A DNA stretch of 64,000 nt. Origin: Avena insularis (Eukaryota; Streptophyta; Magnoliopsida; Poales; Poaceae). Below the pieces are notes generated by a model, which was not told the origin of the DNA, made no database searches, and saw only the letters and a list, made by a program, of their open reading frames with translations. The stretch covers positions 477,497,392 to 477,561,391 of the forward strand of contig CM042694.1 in the NCBI GenBank assembly GCA_023614405.1, read 5' to 3'. The translations under genes and the position numbers were made by a program. Every line of letters starts with the position of its first letter. Within the stretch, counting starts at the first letter, position 1. This document shows positions 13,051-24,356 of this stretch, one piece after another.

Positions 13051-13274
13051 GGTAGGAAAGGCTGCGGGTGAAGGCGGATGTCTTCGTGCCTGCTGAGGAG
13101 ATGGATGAGGATCTAGCATCTTCTGAATCTAGCCCTAGCCCTTCCAAATTTCATGAACTCTTAGGCCTGGCTCTCTTGTTGATGATGCAGCTACCAAGTC
13201 CCCTGCAGAAGAGCCATAAAGCAATGTTTGTATTAAATGTATCTCTACATTGTGCATACGGAAAAAACTAATGA

Positions 13275-13730
13275 ATTTGTAAGGCAGAAAAACTTGTACT
13301 CAAGTTTCCTGCTACTTAAGTGTTCCAGTATGTATATATTTTTTAAGCAAGTGCTAGCTTATCCATTATTCTGGTTTGTATGCTTGACCTTTCATGAGAC
13401 GGAAGACTCACAGCACCAGAACTATGCTCTTAGATGATGATGCTTAATAGCACCGTCAAGAACCTAAGAGAAAAATTGCCAGCTTTGAGTGCCAAGAAGT
13501 CACTACTCCGAAATCCACATAAAAACTTCAGAAAATGTGTAGACCAGAAAACTTAAGATAATGCCCATAGGCGGGATTTTCACAAGTGAAAATGCAAACT
13601 TGCACATAAAGGGTTTATACGATCCAAAAATGAATAACTAAAGGAGGTAAAAGACTCAGAAATCATGAGTGAAGCAAATGCTTTATTTCATTGATCATAT
13701 AAGAAACTTATTACATAATATAAAATACAC
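13275..13730. other. Gypsy internal spacer between the antisense ORF and pol
   Basis: About 450 bp that is part of the Tat element. No convincing coding sequence was seen on either strand. It should contain the 3' untranslated ends of both the antisense ORF and the pol transcript, which converge here. Confidence 0.5.
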
Positions 13731-14692
13731 TAAGTGTAAAAGGACATAGTGTGCTATGTTCCATGGCCGATCTGTCTCTGGGTAATCATCATCAGAGTCA
13801 TGTTTCTTGCGCTTGTGATTATTTGGCCTATCTTTCAACTCATGAATATCGACAAGGTAATAGGAACCATTCAGCAATGCTTTGCTTATGACGAATGGTC
13901 CTTCCCAAGGCGTGGATAGTTTTTGTGATTTCTACTGCTTGAGTCTAAGCACTAGATCCCCTCTTTAAACGAGCGATGCCTAACGCAGTGACTGTGGTAG
14001 CCACATAGCTTCTGCTGGTAGATGGTGGATCTCTAGCATGCCAGCACGTGCTCTACCTTGAGTAGGTCCATAGATAGGCGTCTGGATTCTTCAGCTTCAT
14101 CCTCCTTGTAGGCGGCAACTCTTGGTGCATCATGGAGGATGTCGGATGGTAGGATAGCGTTTACTCCATAAACCATGAACAAAGGGGTCAAGCCGGTGGA
14201 TCTGTTGGGTGTTGTTCTTAAACTCCACAATACAGATGGTAATTCTTCTGCCAGGCTCTAGCTTCTCTATGTAGCGGTGCCTCTAAGCGTGGCTTGATTC
14301 CATGCAGAATTAGTCCATTGGCCCGTTCAACTTGTCCATTTGACTGTGGATGTGCCACAGACGCTAGGTCAAGACGGATGCCTTTCTCATGACAGTACTC
14401 CTCAACTTCTCTGAGAGACAAGTTTCTGCTGTTGTTGGTGATGATGTTGCGTGGGAGACCAAATCTCACCACTAGATCCCAGACAAATTTCATGGTTGTT
14501 GCCCCATCAAGCTTTCTAATGGGTTTAACTTCAATTCATTTTGTGAACTTATCCACTGCTACTAGCAAGTGTGTAAATCCACAAGGTGATGTTTGCAAAG
14601 GTCCTACCATGTCCAGCCCCTAGACTGCAAACGGCCAAGTTATTGGTATGGTTCGTAATTCTTCAGCTGGGACATTTGATTGTGTTGCATAA
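13731..14692 (-). pseudogene. Gypsy integrase region and polyprotein C-terminus
   Basis: Minus-strand fragments: 14218-14493 carries the integrase core (FGLPRNIITNNSRN, then HPQSNGQVERAN, which surrounds the catalytic Glu region); 14033-14230 continues with TTPNRSTGLTPLFMVYG; 13695-13877 is the C-terminal end with NGSYYLVDIHEL and PWNIAH. Integrase joins the cDNA ends to target DNA. Stops and frameshifts separate the pieces, including a TAG in place of Trp near 14622. The D of the core usually found in D(S/N)G is replaced by N (TNNS), a further sign of decay. Confidence 0.8.
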
Positions 14693-14694
14693 AA

Positions 14695-15714
14695 CTAGCA
14701 CCCAAGACATGTTTGCACAAACTTTCCAGCGTCCGTCTTAGCAGTTAACCAGTAGAATCCTTGTTGGAAGGCCTTGGACACCAACGATCGAGGAGTGGCG
14801 TGATGCCCACAGTCTCCGAGATGTATTTCTCTAAGGATGTCAATACCTTGCTGTTGGGAGACGCATCGTAGGAAAACTCCTGTGGTACTTCTCTTGTATA
14901 GTTGGCCGTCAATAATGACATAGCCTTTTGATTTGAGTACTACTTGCCGGCTTTCGACTTCTTTGGTGGGCAAAGTTCCATCTTGTAGATAGTCCATGAA
15001 CGGTTTCGTCCAAGCCAGAGAGGTCAGTGTTACTGAATTAACAAATGAGTCCTCTCTATCCAGGTTGTCGGGGTCCACTCCCTTCATGAATGGTGTCCGT
15101 AAATGCTCCAAGGAAATGCCTGACGGAATTGGTTGACGAACTGATCCAAGCTTTGACAACAGATTTGCCGCCTCATTTTCCTCCCTTTTGACATACTTGA
15201 CTTCATAGCCGTCGAAGCACTTGGCTATATCGTCTAATTCATCTCGATATGCCACCATCATAGGGTTCTGCGCATTCCAGGTGCCAGTCACCTGCTGGGC
15301 AACCAAGTCGGAATCTCCACAGCAAACTATGCGCTTGATGCCAATATCCTTGGCTACCCGAAGTCCGTGAATGAGGGCCTCATACTCCGCCATGTTATTG
15401 GTAGCGTTGAAGTGGGTTTGCATGACGTATTGCAGCTTCTCCCCTGTTGGTGATTGTAGTAATACACCAGCCCTCGATCCATTGAGTAGCTTTGATCCGT
15501 CAAATTACATGACCCAATATTCTAGCTCTGGCATAGGAGTGTCTTTTAGTAGCTCTGTCCAATCTGCAATAAAATCCGCCAATGCATGCGATTTGATAGC
15601 ATCGCGTCTCTTGTAGGTGATTTCAAAGGCGGCAAGTTCAATGCCCCATTTTGCTACTCTCCCTATTGCGTCGCTATTATTGATGATGTCGGACAGCGGG
15701 GCTTTGCTCACCAC
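14695..15714 (-). pseudogene. Gypsy second RNase H-like domain and integrase zinc-binding region
   Basis: The block at 14695-15423 reads ATNNMAEYEALIHGL, then CCGDSDLV, which is the typical layout of the extra archaeal-type RNase H of Tat elements. It continues through a linker to the integrase HHCC region (LREIHLGDCGHHATPRS ... TCLGC). The upstream block 15505-15714 (VAKWGIELAAFEITYKRRDAIKSHALADFIADW) is the usual junction after the first RNase H. A second RNase H is a lineage mark and is thought to compensate for changes in the first one. Confidence 0.8.
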
Positions 15715-15783
15715 TGTGATAGGGTTCTCCTGGAAATAATGCCTTAGCTTCCGTGAAGCAAGGAAAACTCCATAAGCTATCTT

Positions 15784-16888
15784 CTAGTAGTGCGGGTAAC
15801 GCTTCTTGGATTCCGTCAAGACCTCGCTTACGTAGTAAACTAGTCGCTGAACTCCATATTCATGTGTTGGCTCCTTGCGCTCCACCATAATGACGATGCT
15901 GATGACCCGGTTGGTTGCCACCATGTAAACTAACATAGGCTCCCTTGATACTGGTGCTGCAAGTATTGGTGCGGAGGAGAGTATTCTCTTCAACTCCTAG
16001 AGTGTTGCGTCAGCCTCGTCCGTTCATATGAATTTTCCCGCCTTCTTGAGCAACTTGTAGAGCGTAATAGCCTTCTCTCCAAGTCGGCTGATGAACCGGT
16101 TTACTACTGCTACGCAGCCTATGAGCCTTTGTATGTCCTTCAAGCACATGGGGCGTTTGATGTCAAGGATTGCCTTGATTTTCTCTAGGTTGACCTTGAT
16201 TCCGTGATGCGAAACTATGAAGCCCAACAATTTGCCGGATGGCACCCCGAAGACACACTTCTTGGGGTTAAGCATCATGTTGTACTTCCGAAGATTGTCG
16301 AAGGTTTCCTGCAAGTCGGCGATAAGGTCATTTGATTTCCTTGAAATTACCGCGATATCGTCCACATAAGTGTGTACGTTGCGACCTATTTGGTCATGTA
16401 GGCAACACTGCATCATCCGCTGGTACGTAGCACCAGCGGTTTTTAGCTCAAAGGGCATCGTGACATAGCAGTATGTGCCATACAGTGTGGTGAACAAAGT
16501 GGCCAGTTGGTCCAACTTTCGCATCCAGATTTGGTGGTAACCTGAGTAGGCATCGAGAAAACATAGAAGTTTTGAGCCACCGTCAAGTCAATGACTTGGT
16601 CAATGCAAGGCAAAGAAAACGGATCCTTCGGACATGCTTTGTTCAAGCCGGTGTAATCAACGCACATTCTTAATTCATTGTTCCCTTTGTGGGGACAAGT
16701 ATAGGATTTGCCACCCATCGGGTGTGAATAACTTCTCGGATAAAGCTAGCCTTAAGTAACCTAGCTATCTCTTTACCTATGGCCCTTCGTCTTTCATCAC
16801 CAAAGTGTCGTAGAGGTTGTTTCACCGGTTTAGCATTAGGATCAATATTCAAGCTATGCTCGGCAAGTTCCCTAGGTACACCTTTCAT
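15784..16888 (-). pseudogene. Gypsy reverse transcriptase and first RNase H
   Basis: Minus-strand order: 16670-16888 (LNIDPNAKPVKQPLRHF, the RT N-terminus), 16443-16718 (CVDYTGLNKACPKDPF), 16024-16524 (PFELKTAGATYQRMM, catalytic YVDD, LGFIVSHHGIKVN) and 15784-15993 (first RNase H, LVYMVATNRVIS, VYYVSEVL). The copy is broken by a frameshift near 16,520-16,540, a TGA for Trp at 16024-16026, and TAG codons near 16000 and at 15784-15786. The YVDD box itself is preserved. The normal product makes cDNA from the element RNA. Confidence 0.88.
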
Positions 16889-17157
16889 GTCAGCAGGTTG
16901 CCAGGCAAAGATGTCATTATTCTCACGGAGGAGCTCGACGAGCGCACTTTCCTATTTTGGATCCAGGTCCGTGCCAATGGCGGTGGTCTTGGAGGAATCT
17001 CCTTCAACAAGCTCCACCTACTTGGTTTTGATGGCGACCTTGAATGTGGGTTCAACAATAGTGATTTGCTTCTTTGAAGCCGGCATCTCCGAGGCATCGA
17101 CCTAGCTCTGGATCTCCTTCAACTCCTCACGTAGAGGACCACTTCGGCGAAGGCGGC

Positions 17158-17574
17158 TTAGCTGAGCTCGCACTCCCGTGCCTTGGTGAAGCTTTCATCA
17201 AAGGTGATGATGTTGTTTGGTCCGAGTATCTTGAGTTTATTGTAAACAAAGCATGGCCTTGCGAGGAAGGACTGGAATATGTCGCGTCCGAAGATGACGT
17301 GGTACACGCTCTTGATGGGCACCACTTCAAAGGTCATGTGTTCTTGGCGGTAATTGTTGACATCACCAAAAGCGACCGGAAGGGTGATGTAGCCTAGGGA
17401 ATTTGCTTGTCGGCCAGGGACAACGCCATGGAACACTGTGTTCCTCTTCCTTAGCTGGGTCTCTGTCAAGTTCATCTTGTGCAGTGTATCCAGGTACATG
17501 ATGTTGATGCTACTTCCACTTTCCACAACGCACTTGGTGAACTCTATGCTATCAATCAAGGAGTTGATGACCAT
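17158..17574 (-). pseudogene. Gypsy aspartic protease region
   Basis: A 138-residue minus-strand frame with the retropepsin layout: an active-site block VVESGSSINIMY, followed by LPVAFGD, YHVIFGRD and CFVYNKLKI. The family normally has an Asp at the first position of the D-x-G-(S/A) motif. Here it reads E-S-G-S, so the catalytic Asp appears to be lost. It lies directly between the gag C-terminus and RT. Confidence 0.75.
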
Positions 17575-17639
17575 GGCATATTGGTTCTCTGTTTGGATAA
17601 GATCTGGATGATCCTTCCTATCCCAAGTGATTGGAATCT

Positions 17640-19237
17640 CCGACCACCTAATGTACTAGGAACTAGAGGAAGGGTAGCTATCAGTATCCTCAAGGATGTT
17701 TTTTGGGCCCAGACGGTGAGGGTGCCAAGGAAAGTGTGGCAGGGGCCTTCTTATCGAAGGTTTTTTTTCCCTTTGCCCTCGCCCTTATCAGCGGACTTGG
17801 GTTCCACGTTTTCATCCATATCACTTGAATCCTTGCACTCCTCCTTGTTATTTCCTTTGCCCTTTCCATGGGGTCTGTTCTTCCAACTTCGCTTGTAGCC
17901 GGACTCTGGGTCTTCTTTGAGGTTATTGACAAACTTGCCTTGGCGGTTGGTGTGGGTTTCTTTATCGTTTGCGTCGAGGTGGACAAAACATGGCATATCG
18001 CGGTACTCTTCGTATGTTTGGGGAACGCGGGGCGCTGAGGGTGTAGAGTCACTCCTCTGCTGACCATGGCTAGACCCCTGGCCACGACCACGATGTCCGC
18101 CTCCGCCTCTTCCAGTGAACATTGTGGCGACCATGTCGGTTGTTTGCTTTTCTTTAGGCGGAGTCTTCCGCTTGTTGTTATTGTTCTTTCTGGCCTAGGT
18201 AGGGATTGCTATTGCCGACAACAATCCGCGTGCGTCGTTATCAGCGGGTGACAAATTTGCCAGCCATGGCGATCATTGCGTTGAGGTTGAGCTCATTGTT
18301 GTCTTGCTTGCGCTTCAACGTATGTCGGAGCACGGTTCCCTTCTCTAGACCGTTGATGAAGGTGGCCATAGTGGTTTGTTCGTGCACTCCTGTGCAGGAA
18401 TTTTCATATCCAGCCAGCAAGAGAGGTAGGCACGAGAGGTTTCATCCTTTTCTTGTACGCACCGATGTAGGTCTCCGACAGTGCAGGGACGTGTGTACGT
18501 ACCCTCGAAGTTCTTGGTGAACACTTCATGCATGTCCAACCAATTGCATATCGATTTCTCTGGCAAGTCGTCAATCCATTGTCGGGTAGTGCCGATAAGC
18601 ATAAGTGGGAGGTACTTGACAGCGACATTAGGGTTTCCCCCTATGATTTGAATAACTTCGATGTAGTCATGTAACCATGTGGCTGGCCTAGCAGTGTTGT
18701 CAAAGGTTTTGATAGTACTATCTCCGGAGGCCCTTGGGGTTGGTTGTGGCCCGTATTACTGGTCCAAAACAATGTGGACCAAGGTATGGGAGCTCCTGTG
18801 CTTCTTGGATCTTGTCTAGCCATGAACGTGTGTCATACGGCTCTGGTTGCTTCCCTTTTCCGATATGGGGAGGGGAGTTGTGGTGCGATTTATGAGATCC
18901 GCCATGCCCTCCACCATGATGGCTGCTGGGTGGCGACAGTGGCGGTGGGTTAGCCTTTTTGCTGCTCCCTCCATGCGACTCCTCACGCCTATCACGGTTG
19001 CTTGTCGGACATGGTGCTTCCTTGTAGGATCTGCTCTTGTGTCCTTCAATGCCACTGTGCTCTCCGGCATGTCGGGGTTGCTCGCCCTGGTCACGTATGA
19101 CGATACCGACATGGGGACGCCTAGGAGGTGGCATGCTTGTGCGGTGGCATGGCTGTGGTTCCTTGTGATGCTGGGATGGCGGGGGTGGTGGCGATCGTCG
19201 GGGGCGAGCCTTTTCTCCATGATCAGAAGATATGGGT
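17640..19237 (-). pseudogene. Gypsy gag, second module and basic C-terminus
   Basis: Minus-strand fragments: 18718-19134 (proline/His-rich linker, then DTRSWLDKIQEAQELPYLG), 18345-18602 (retrotransposon gag domain: GTTRQWIDDLPEKSICNW, then F-EGTYTRPCTVGDLHRCVQ) and 17690-18134 (Gly/Arg-rich RGGGGHRGRGQG, then a Lys/Asp-rich tail). The gag domain is the part that assembles particles. The join to the upstream gag part (25776-27603) is broken by the nested LTR element. At least two frame changes are present. No CCHC zinc knuckle was seen. Confidence 0.75.
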
Positions 19238-19242
19238 ATGGA

Positions 19243-20660
19243 TGATGTCTACGCACTTCTATTCTTGTAGACAGTTGTTGGGCCTCCAAGTGCAGAGGTT
19301 GGTAGAACAGCAGCAAGTTTTCCCTTAAGTGGATTACCCAAGTTTTATCGACCTCAGGGAGGAAGTGGTCAAAGGTATCCCCTCTCAAGCAACCCTGCAA
19401 TCAAGATACAAGAAGTATCTTGTGTCCCCAACACACCAATACACTTGTCAGGTGTATAGGTGCACTAGTTCGGTGAAGATATAGTGAAATACAAGTGGTA
19501 TGGATAATTATAAGTGGTAATGGTGATAGAAAATAGCTTGCTGGCGTGGAAAAGATTAAAGTAAAACTGAAATAAAGATGGAAGCGAGCAAACATGTAAT
19601 AGATCTAATTGCAAACGGTGTTTCAATGCTTAGAAACAAGGCCCAGGGATCATACTTTCACTAGTGAACACTCTCATATAAATATATTCTTCTTTATGAT
19701 ACTACGCTGAACTACTCTCCGGTTGGACACTCTAATCGTTGGTAGGGCTATAACAGCACACCTCAAAGTTCATCTTTCCCATCTATAAAACCCCACACTG
19801 TCACCTTGAGTACTAGATGAGTCCAACAAACACCACAATTTCATAAAGACATCCAACTCCAAATATAACTCATAACAAGTATTTGTAATCTCTAGCCTAA
19901 GTGCCACCATGGTGTGCACGCTGTCACTTTCACACACATGGGGAGAGCAGAGATCTATTAAAGCACTTGAGTAGCAAGGTAGATCTATAGATTACAAGCT
20001 CATGATCACAATATGATCATGCATAGAGAGAGAGATGAACACATAGCTACCGGTAGAACCCTTAGCCTCGAGGAAGAACTACTCCCTCCTCATCATGGGA
20101 ATCAGCAATGGTGATGGAGATAGTGGTGGAGATCGATGGAGATGTCTCCGGGGGCACTTCCCCGTCCCGGTAGGGTGCCGGAACAGAGACTTTCTGTCCC
20201 CCGAATCTCCTCTTCGGTGGCAGCGGTGCTGCGGAACTTTTCATGGCTGGAGGCTTGACAATTTAGGGTTTATGCATCGGGAGGCTTCTTATAGGCGAAG
20301 AGGCAAGGTTGGTGGGCGGCCAGGGGGCTCACACCACCTGGTGGCGTGGCCAGGGCTAGCCCGCACCACCACATGGTGTGGCCTCCCTGTGGCCCCTCTC
20401 CGTCTCGTCTTCTGGCTCCGTGAGTCTTCCGGTAAAATATCAACTTTGGCTTTTGTCCCGTCCAATTCCGAGAATATTCATTTTCTGACTTCCTGGAACC
20501 AAAAACAGCAGAAAACAGGCAACTGGCACTATGGCATCTTGTTAATAGGTTAGTTCCAGAAAATGTGTAAAAGTACTCCCAAGTGTGGACAAAACATAAG
20601 AAAGTAGATATAAAACAAGCATGGAATATTAAAAATTATAGATACATTTGCAATGTATCA
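19243..20660 (-). repeat. 3' LTR of the nested Gypsy element
   Basis: Starts TGATGTCTACGC and ends AATGTATCA on the plus strand, matching 24357-25770 almost throughout. Differences are scattered substitutions and small indels, for example near 20205-20230 versus 25310-25345. A T-rich stretch and TATA-like sequence are present, but no regulatory element can be fixed by eye. Confidence 0.9.
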
Positions 20661-23520
20661 ACATCCCCAAGCTTAACTCCTGCTCGTCCTCGAGTAGTTA
20701 AGTGGTAAAAAGAAAGAATAATTTTTGAGGTGACATGCACCATCATAAACTTGATCAAAGTATTTGTAAAACATTCAAAGCTGGGATCATAGTACTTCAA
20801 TCATAACATGAAAGACAAAGTTCTAGCAATAAGGCAAAGCAACTGTGTTGCAACATGAAAAGGCATAAACAAAAGATTCATGAATAACAATGCTTTGCAA
20901 GACGTTTGTTTGTTTCACATAAATAAAACATAGCATAATGGCATTCAGCTTGTCCCTTATAGAGTAGCAAACATAAATGCATAGGACACCTTCAAAGTTC
21001 ATAAGAGTGACTAGATACAAATAATTTAAAACAAGCAATATCAAAGTTATGTATCAATCAACAAGTCTTGGGACAATGCACATAGAACTAAGAATGGCCA
21101 CTATGCTCTCAAAGTAGGTGCATAAAGATAGAAGGTGGAGACTCAACATAAAAGTAAAAGAAAGGCCTTCATAGAAGGAAGTAGGGATTCAAGTCTCATA
21201 AAGAGCTTCCAAAAATTATGGTACTTTTTAGCTTTCAGCTCTCATTGCCCCTATCATAAGCATCTTCAAGTGATTAAGGTTAAAGTGAACAAACTATGGT
21301 GTATATGCTTGACGAAGTATTATTTGGAAATCTCATGTCCCTTGAATACGAGGGCCGCTCCTCATGCTACTCAAGTTTAGTCACCGGTAAGTTCTTGTCA
21401 TCGTAAGTACATGTGTATCATAGAGAACCGCCAACGGGGTACCCCTTGCCCGATGATACGGAAGAATCCCCATATCAAAATGACAAGGCAAGCAGACAAT
21501 GAGCATCTCAGCAATCTTCTTATTTACCATGGGAATATGGTGCTTTTTTCTCTCTTTCCTCTTTTCATAATCCCTTTTTTTTTCTTTTTTTCTTTTTTCT
21601 CAACATCTGACTCTTTTTTTATAAGAAGAATTCTTCATAGACAACTCATTATGGTTACGCTGCAGGTTTCCACCATATCAGCATGGATTAGACCAGCGTC
21701 CTAGGCGTTTCTGTAACACATATACATAACTCCATGGACTTACAAGCTCCCCTTTCATTTCACACCAACGACATCCATAGACAAAAGAACATGATATCAA
21801 CTAGGTAAAAAGTACAAGTGCAATGTTGAAAGCGTTCCCCATGACAGCATGGTTCTGCTAATCCCCAACAAATAAGTGCAAGCATATATAACATAGACGA
21901 CACAATGGTTCAAGTTTATTAAGGGCAAGAAAAGTAAAGTGTGCCATCAAGTTCGTGAGAGCTTTAATCACTAGTTTTCTCATAACAAGTTTAATTCGGA
22001 AGGTAGATAAAAACATGAATATACTTGGAAGAGCAAATGCTAATAGGTAGGTATGGTGGACTCTTTGGAATAACTTGGTTTTAGGAGTTGGATGCATGAG
22101 TGGAACTCATACTTGGTTACGGAGGCTAGCAAAAGACTGGGAGCGACAAACTAAGAGAGCAATAATGGCCATAATCATGCAGAGCGACAAAACATCATTG
22201 ATCAAAGCATAAAGTGGTACTACAAGTTGAACTAAAGTATCATAAAGGCTTATGGTGACTTAGGATAGTCATAACATGGTGTGAGCATGCGCCAAGTCAA
22301 CCCAAATAAAGCATCAAAGGAGAATACCACAATACTATGCTTTAATATGCTAAAACAACGCATAATCCTTCCAAGGAACATTAAGCAATCTCAATTGTTT
22401 ATAACAATTCATGCTATAGCAAAGAATACTAAGTATAAAGCCAAAACAATATCAAGCATGGCACGACAAAGCATAGGCCACAGTCAAAAACAAGCTCTCT
22501 TTACCACTTAAGCATGAACTTTCCTACTCTTTTCCAATCCAAACCAAACTATTTGAAAACCAATGTATGAAAGAGAGGGTCCAACCAATTTATTAAAGAA
22601 AACTAAGCAAACCAAGAAAATGAAAAACCAAAACGAAAACAAAAAAGAAGACGCTCCAAGAACAACATAACTATGCATGAAACAATAAAAATGAAGTGTT
22701 TGGAAGAAACCTGGGATTTTTATTGATGAAGAAGGGGATTCCTTGGGCATCCACAAGCTTTGACGCTTGTACTTCTTGGATATTTCTTGGGTTGACACAC
22801 GTGGCATCCCCAAGCTTGAGCTTTAATCCATCCTTCATCTCATTACTCATTCCTTCCATACACCTGAAATTTTTTCCTTCATACAAAACTTCACACAATC
22901 TTTATTAGCAACATTAGTGCACTCAAGATAATAAGTCTTTGGGTTCAGTTCTAACACCAATAAAACTTCCATTAAAACACAAGCTACTGTAGCACTTCCC
23001 TCAAAAACTCAATTCCCCAAAAGAACTTAAAAAGGAACCAACAAGAAGCAAATGCAGAAAATGGCAGAAATCTGTCAAAACAGACCAGCGGATAAAGACG
23101 AATTTTTTCGAAGACCTTCTGTTGCTCAAATCAAAAAGTGTTGAAATAACGGAAGTTAGATAACAACCTGGGGCAGAAGCACAAAAAATCATGCCTCAAA
23201 CGGGCGTTCAGAGATTTTACACGAATTTTTACGGTGAAGCACAGAAATCTGTTTCGGGACAGCAACTTTCTCAATCATTACTTCTCTCTCATTAGAGGTT
23301 ACTCTTGGCACAAAAATCAAATAAAAAGATAAGGAGCGGTTATTACTGAACTAATAACTTACAAGACTCATCTAAAACTTTTGGGTTATCTCCCAATAAG
23401 TACTTTTCTTGAACGCCTTTAAGTTAGGCATGATAGTTTGAAAAGATGCTCACATAAAAAATATGAATTGAAGTAAAAGAGAGCATCAAGAAGCAAATTC
23501 AAAGCACATTTAAGTCTAAC
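20661..23520. other. Non-coding interior of the nested Gypsy element
   Basis: About 2.9 kb of AT-rich sequence with no protein domain recognised on either strand. The left edge carries the polypurine tract next to the 3' LTR. It includes T-rich tracts at about 21540-21615. In autonomous relatives this space would hold gag-pol, so this is a large internal replacement or deletion derivative. Confidence 0.6.
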
Positions 23521-24222
23521 TCACTTTCTATGCATAGGAATCTTGTAAAGAAATAAGTCATGAAAGCACAAAGCAACAAGCATAGTAAAGCAAAACAAGT
23601 GCAACTTGAAGACTTTCAACATAAAGAGGGGAAACTTAATATTATTGAGATACATAAAACCATGTTTCCCCCTCTCATAATAACTTTCAGTAGCATCATG
23701 AATAAAATTAACAATATAACTATCACATAAAACATTCTTATCATGAGCCACATGCATATAATAATTATTAATCTCCACATAAGCATAGTCATTCTTATTA
23801 ATTATAGTGGGAGCAAATTCAACAAAATAGATACCATTATTATTCTCACCGCCATAATCATCAAATATAGGAGGCATATTGTAATTATAATTAATTTTCT
23901 CCTCAATAGTAGGTGGACTGAAAATATCATATTCATTATTGTAATCATCATATATTGGAGGTTTTGTATCATCATAAGCAATAGAATAGCTATCTTCCAA
24001 AGCTGGGGAACTAAAAGGATCATTTTCATAAAAACTAGCTTCCCCAAGCTTGGACTTTTCCATAGCATTAGCAATAATGGTGTCCAAAGAATTCATACTA
24101 ACAACATTGCTATTAGCATGCAAATAAAGTTCCATAGGTTTTTTAATTTTCTCTTCAAACACTTCATGTCCTAACTCAAGATAAATACTATAAAGCTCTC
24201 TAATTTTTTTGTTGTTTTCCAT
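23521..24222 (-). CDS. Intact 233-codon ORF of the nested element, unknown function
   Basis: The ORF starts about 135 bp inside the right (5') LTR and is uninterrupted, unlike every reading frame of the surrounding Gypsy element. The protein starts MENNKKIRELYSIYLELGHE. Its middle is acidic and rich in Asp, Tyr and Asn, with repeated proline motifs (KPPIYDDY, NMPPIFDDY, FSPPTIEE), and it ends in a hydrophobic Phe/Leu-rich, possibly membrane-seeking, stretch (about residues 195-228). I do not recognise a gag, protease or RT domain. It occupies the gag position. It could be a divergent gag remnant or a lineage-specific ORF. No start alternative upstream was seen. Confidence 0.55.
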   Translation of the reverse strand: MENNKKIRELYSIYLELGHEVFEEKIKKPMELYLHANSNVVSMNSLDTIIANAMEKSKLGEASFYENDPFSSPALEDSYSIAYDDTKPPIYDDYNNEYDIFSPPTIEEKINYNYNMPPIFDDYGGENNNGIYFVEFAPTIINKNDYAYVEINNYYMHVAHDKNVLCDSYIVNFIHDATESYYERGKHGFMYLNNIKFPLFMLKVFKLHLFCFTMLVALCFHDLFLYKIPMHRK

Positions 24223-24326
24223 TTAGCCTAACTAGTGAAAACAAGAAACAAAAAGACAAAATTGCAGAATCTAAAGGAAATAACTTCGAGCACTCACACC
24301 GGAGGATGTGAGTACCTTTTACCTTA

Positions 24327-24346
24327 CCTCCCCGGCAACGGCACCA
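24327..24346 (-). other. Primer-binding site of the nested Gypsy element
   Basis: On the minus strand the sequence reads TGGTGCCGTTGCCGGGGAGG, starting 10 bp downstream of the 5' LTR end. It differs at one position from the TGGCGCCGTTGCCGGGG primer site complementary to tRNA-Asp that is common in plant Gypsy elements. This fixes the element's orientation. Confidence 0.8.
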
Positions 24347-24356
24347 GAAAATAGCT

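Larger units (their letters stand above)
7194..13070 (-). mobile_element. Full-length non-LTR retrotransposon (LINE) inserted in the Tat antisense ORF
   Basis: A perfect 14-bp duplication, AAGGCGGATGTCTT, flanks the element at 7180-7193 and 13071-13084. The left edge starts with a T run, which is the poly(A) tail read from the other strand, so the LINE is minus-oriented with its 5' end at 13070. It is about 5.9 kb and has an ORF1 followed by an ORF2 with endonuclease, reverse transcriptase and a zf-RVT region, the usual order of plant L1-type LINEs. Stop codons and a frameshift in both ORFs show it is inactive. Confidence 0.92.
3836..13274 (+). pseudogene. Antisense extra ORF of the Tat element (putative gypsy-type transposon domain), split by a LINE
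   Basis: Exon-like coding blocks run from 3836 to 7193 and resume at 13085 after the LINE insertion. Order: a short acidic/proline-rich N-terminus (3862-4179); a conserved block (4219-4893) matching the plant putative gypsy-type transposon domain (residues such as YFFTVKRESVESKDELR); a Ser/Lys-rich linker; a coiled coil (about 6203-6700); and a conserved C-terminal block (6830-7193, continuing as VFVPAEE at 13085). Candidate introns with GT-AG ends: 4894-4984, 5251-5325 and 5914-6202, plus less certain later ones. Nine premature stops, all TAG, and at least two frameshifts show it is a pseudogene. It lies opposite to pol, as in Grande gene23-type ORFs. The protein's role is unknown in the family. 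Confidence 0.75.

Noticed and set aside
23743..24174. 143-codon plus-strand ORF
   Set aside because: It is the complement of the intact ORF 23521-24222 with Ile-rich low complexity.
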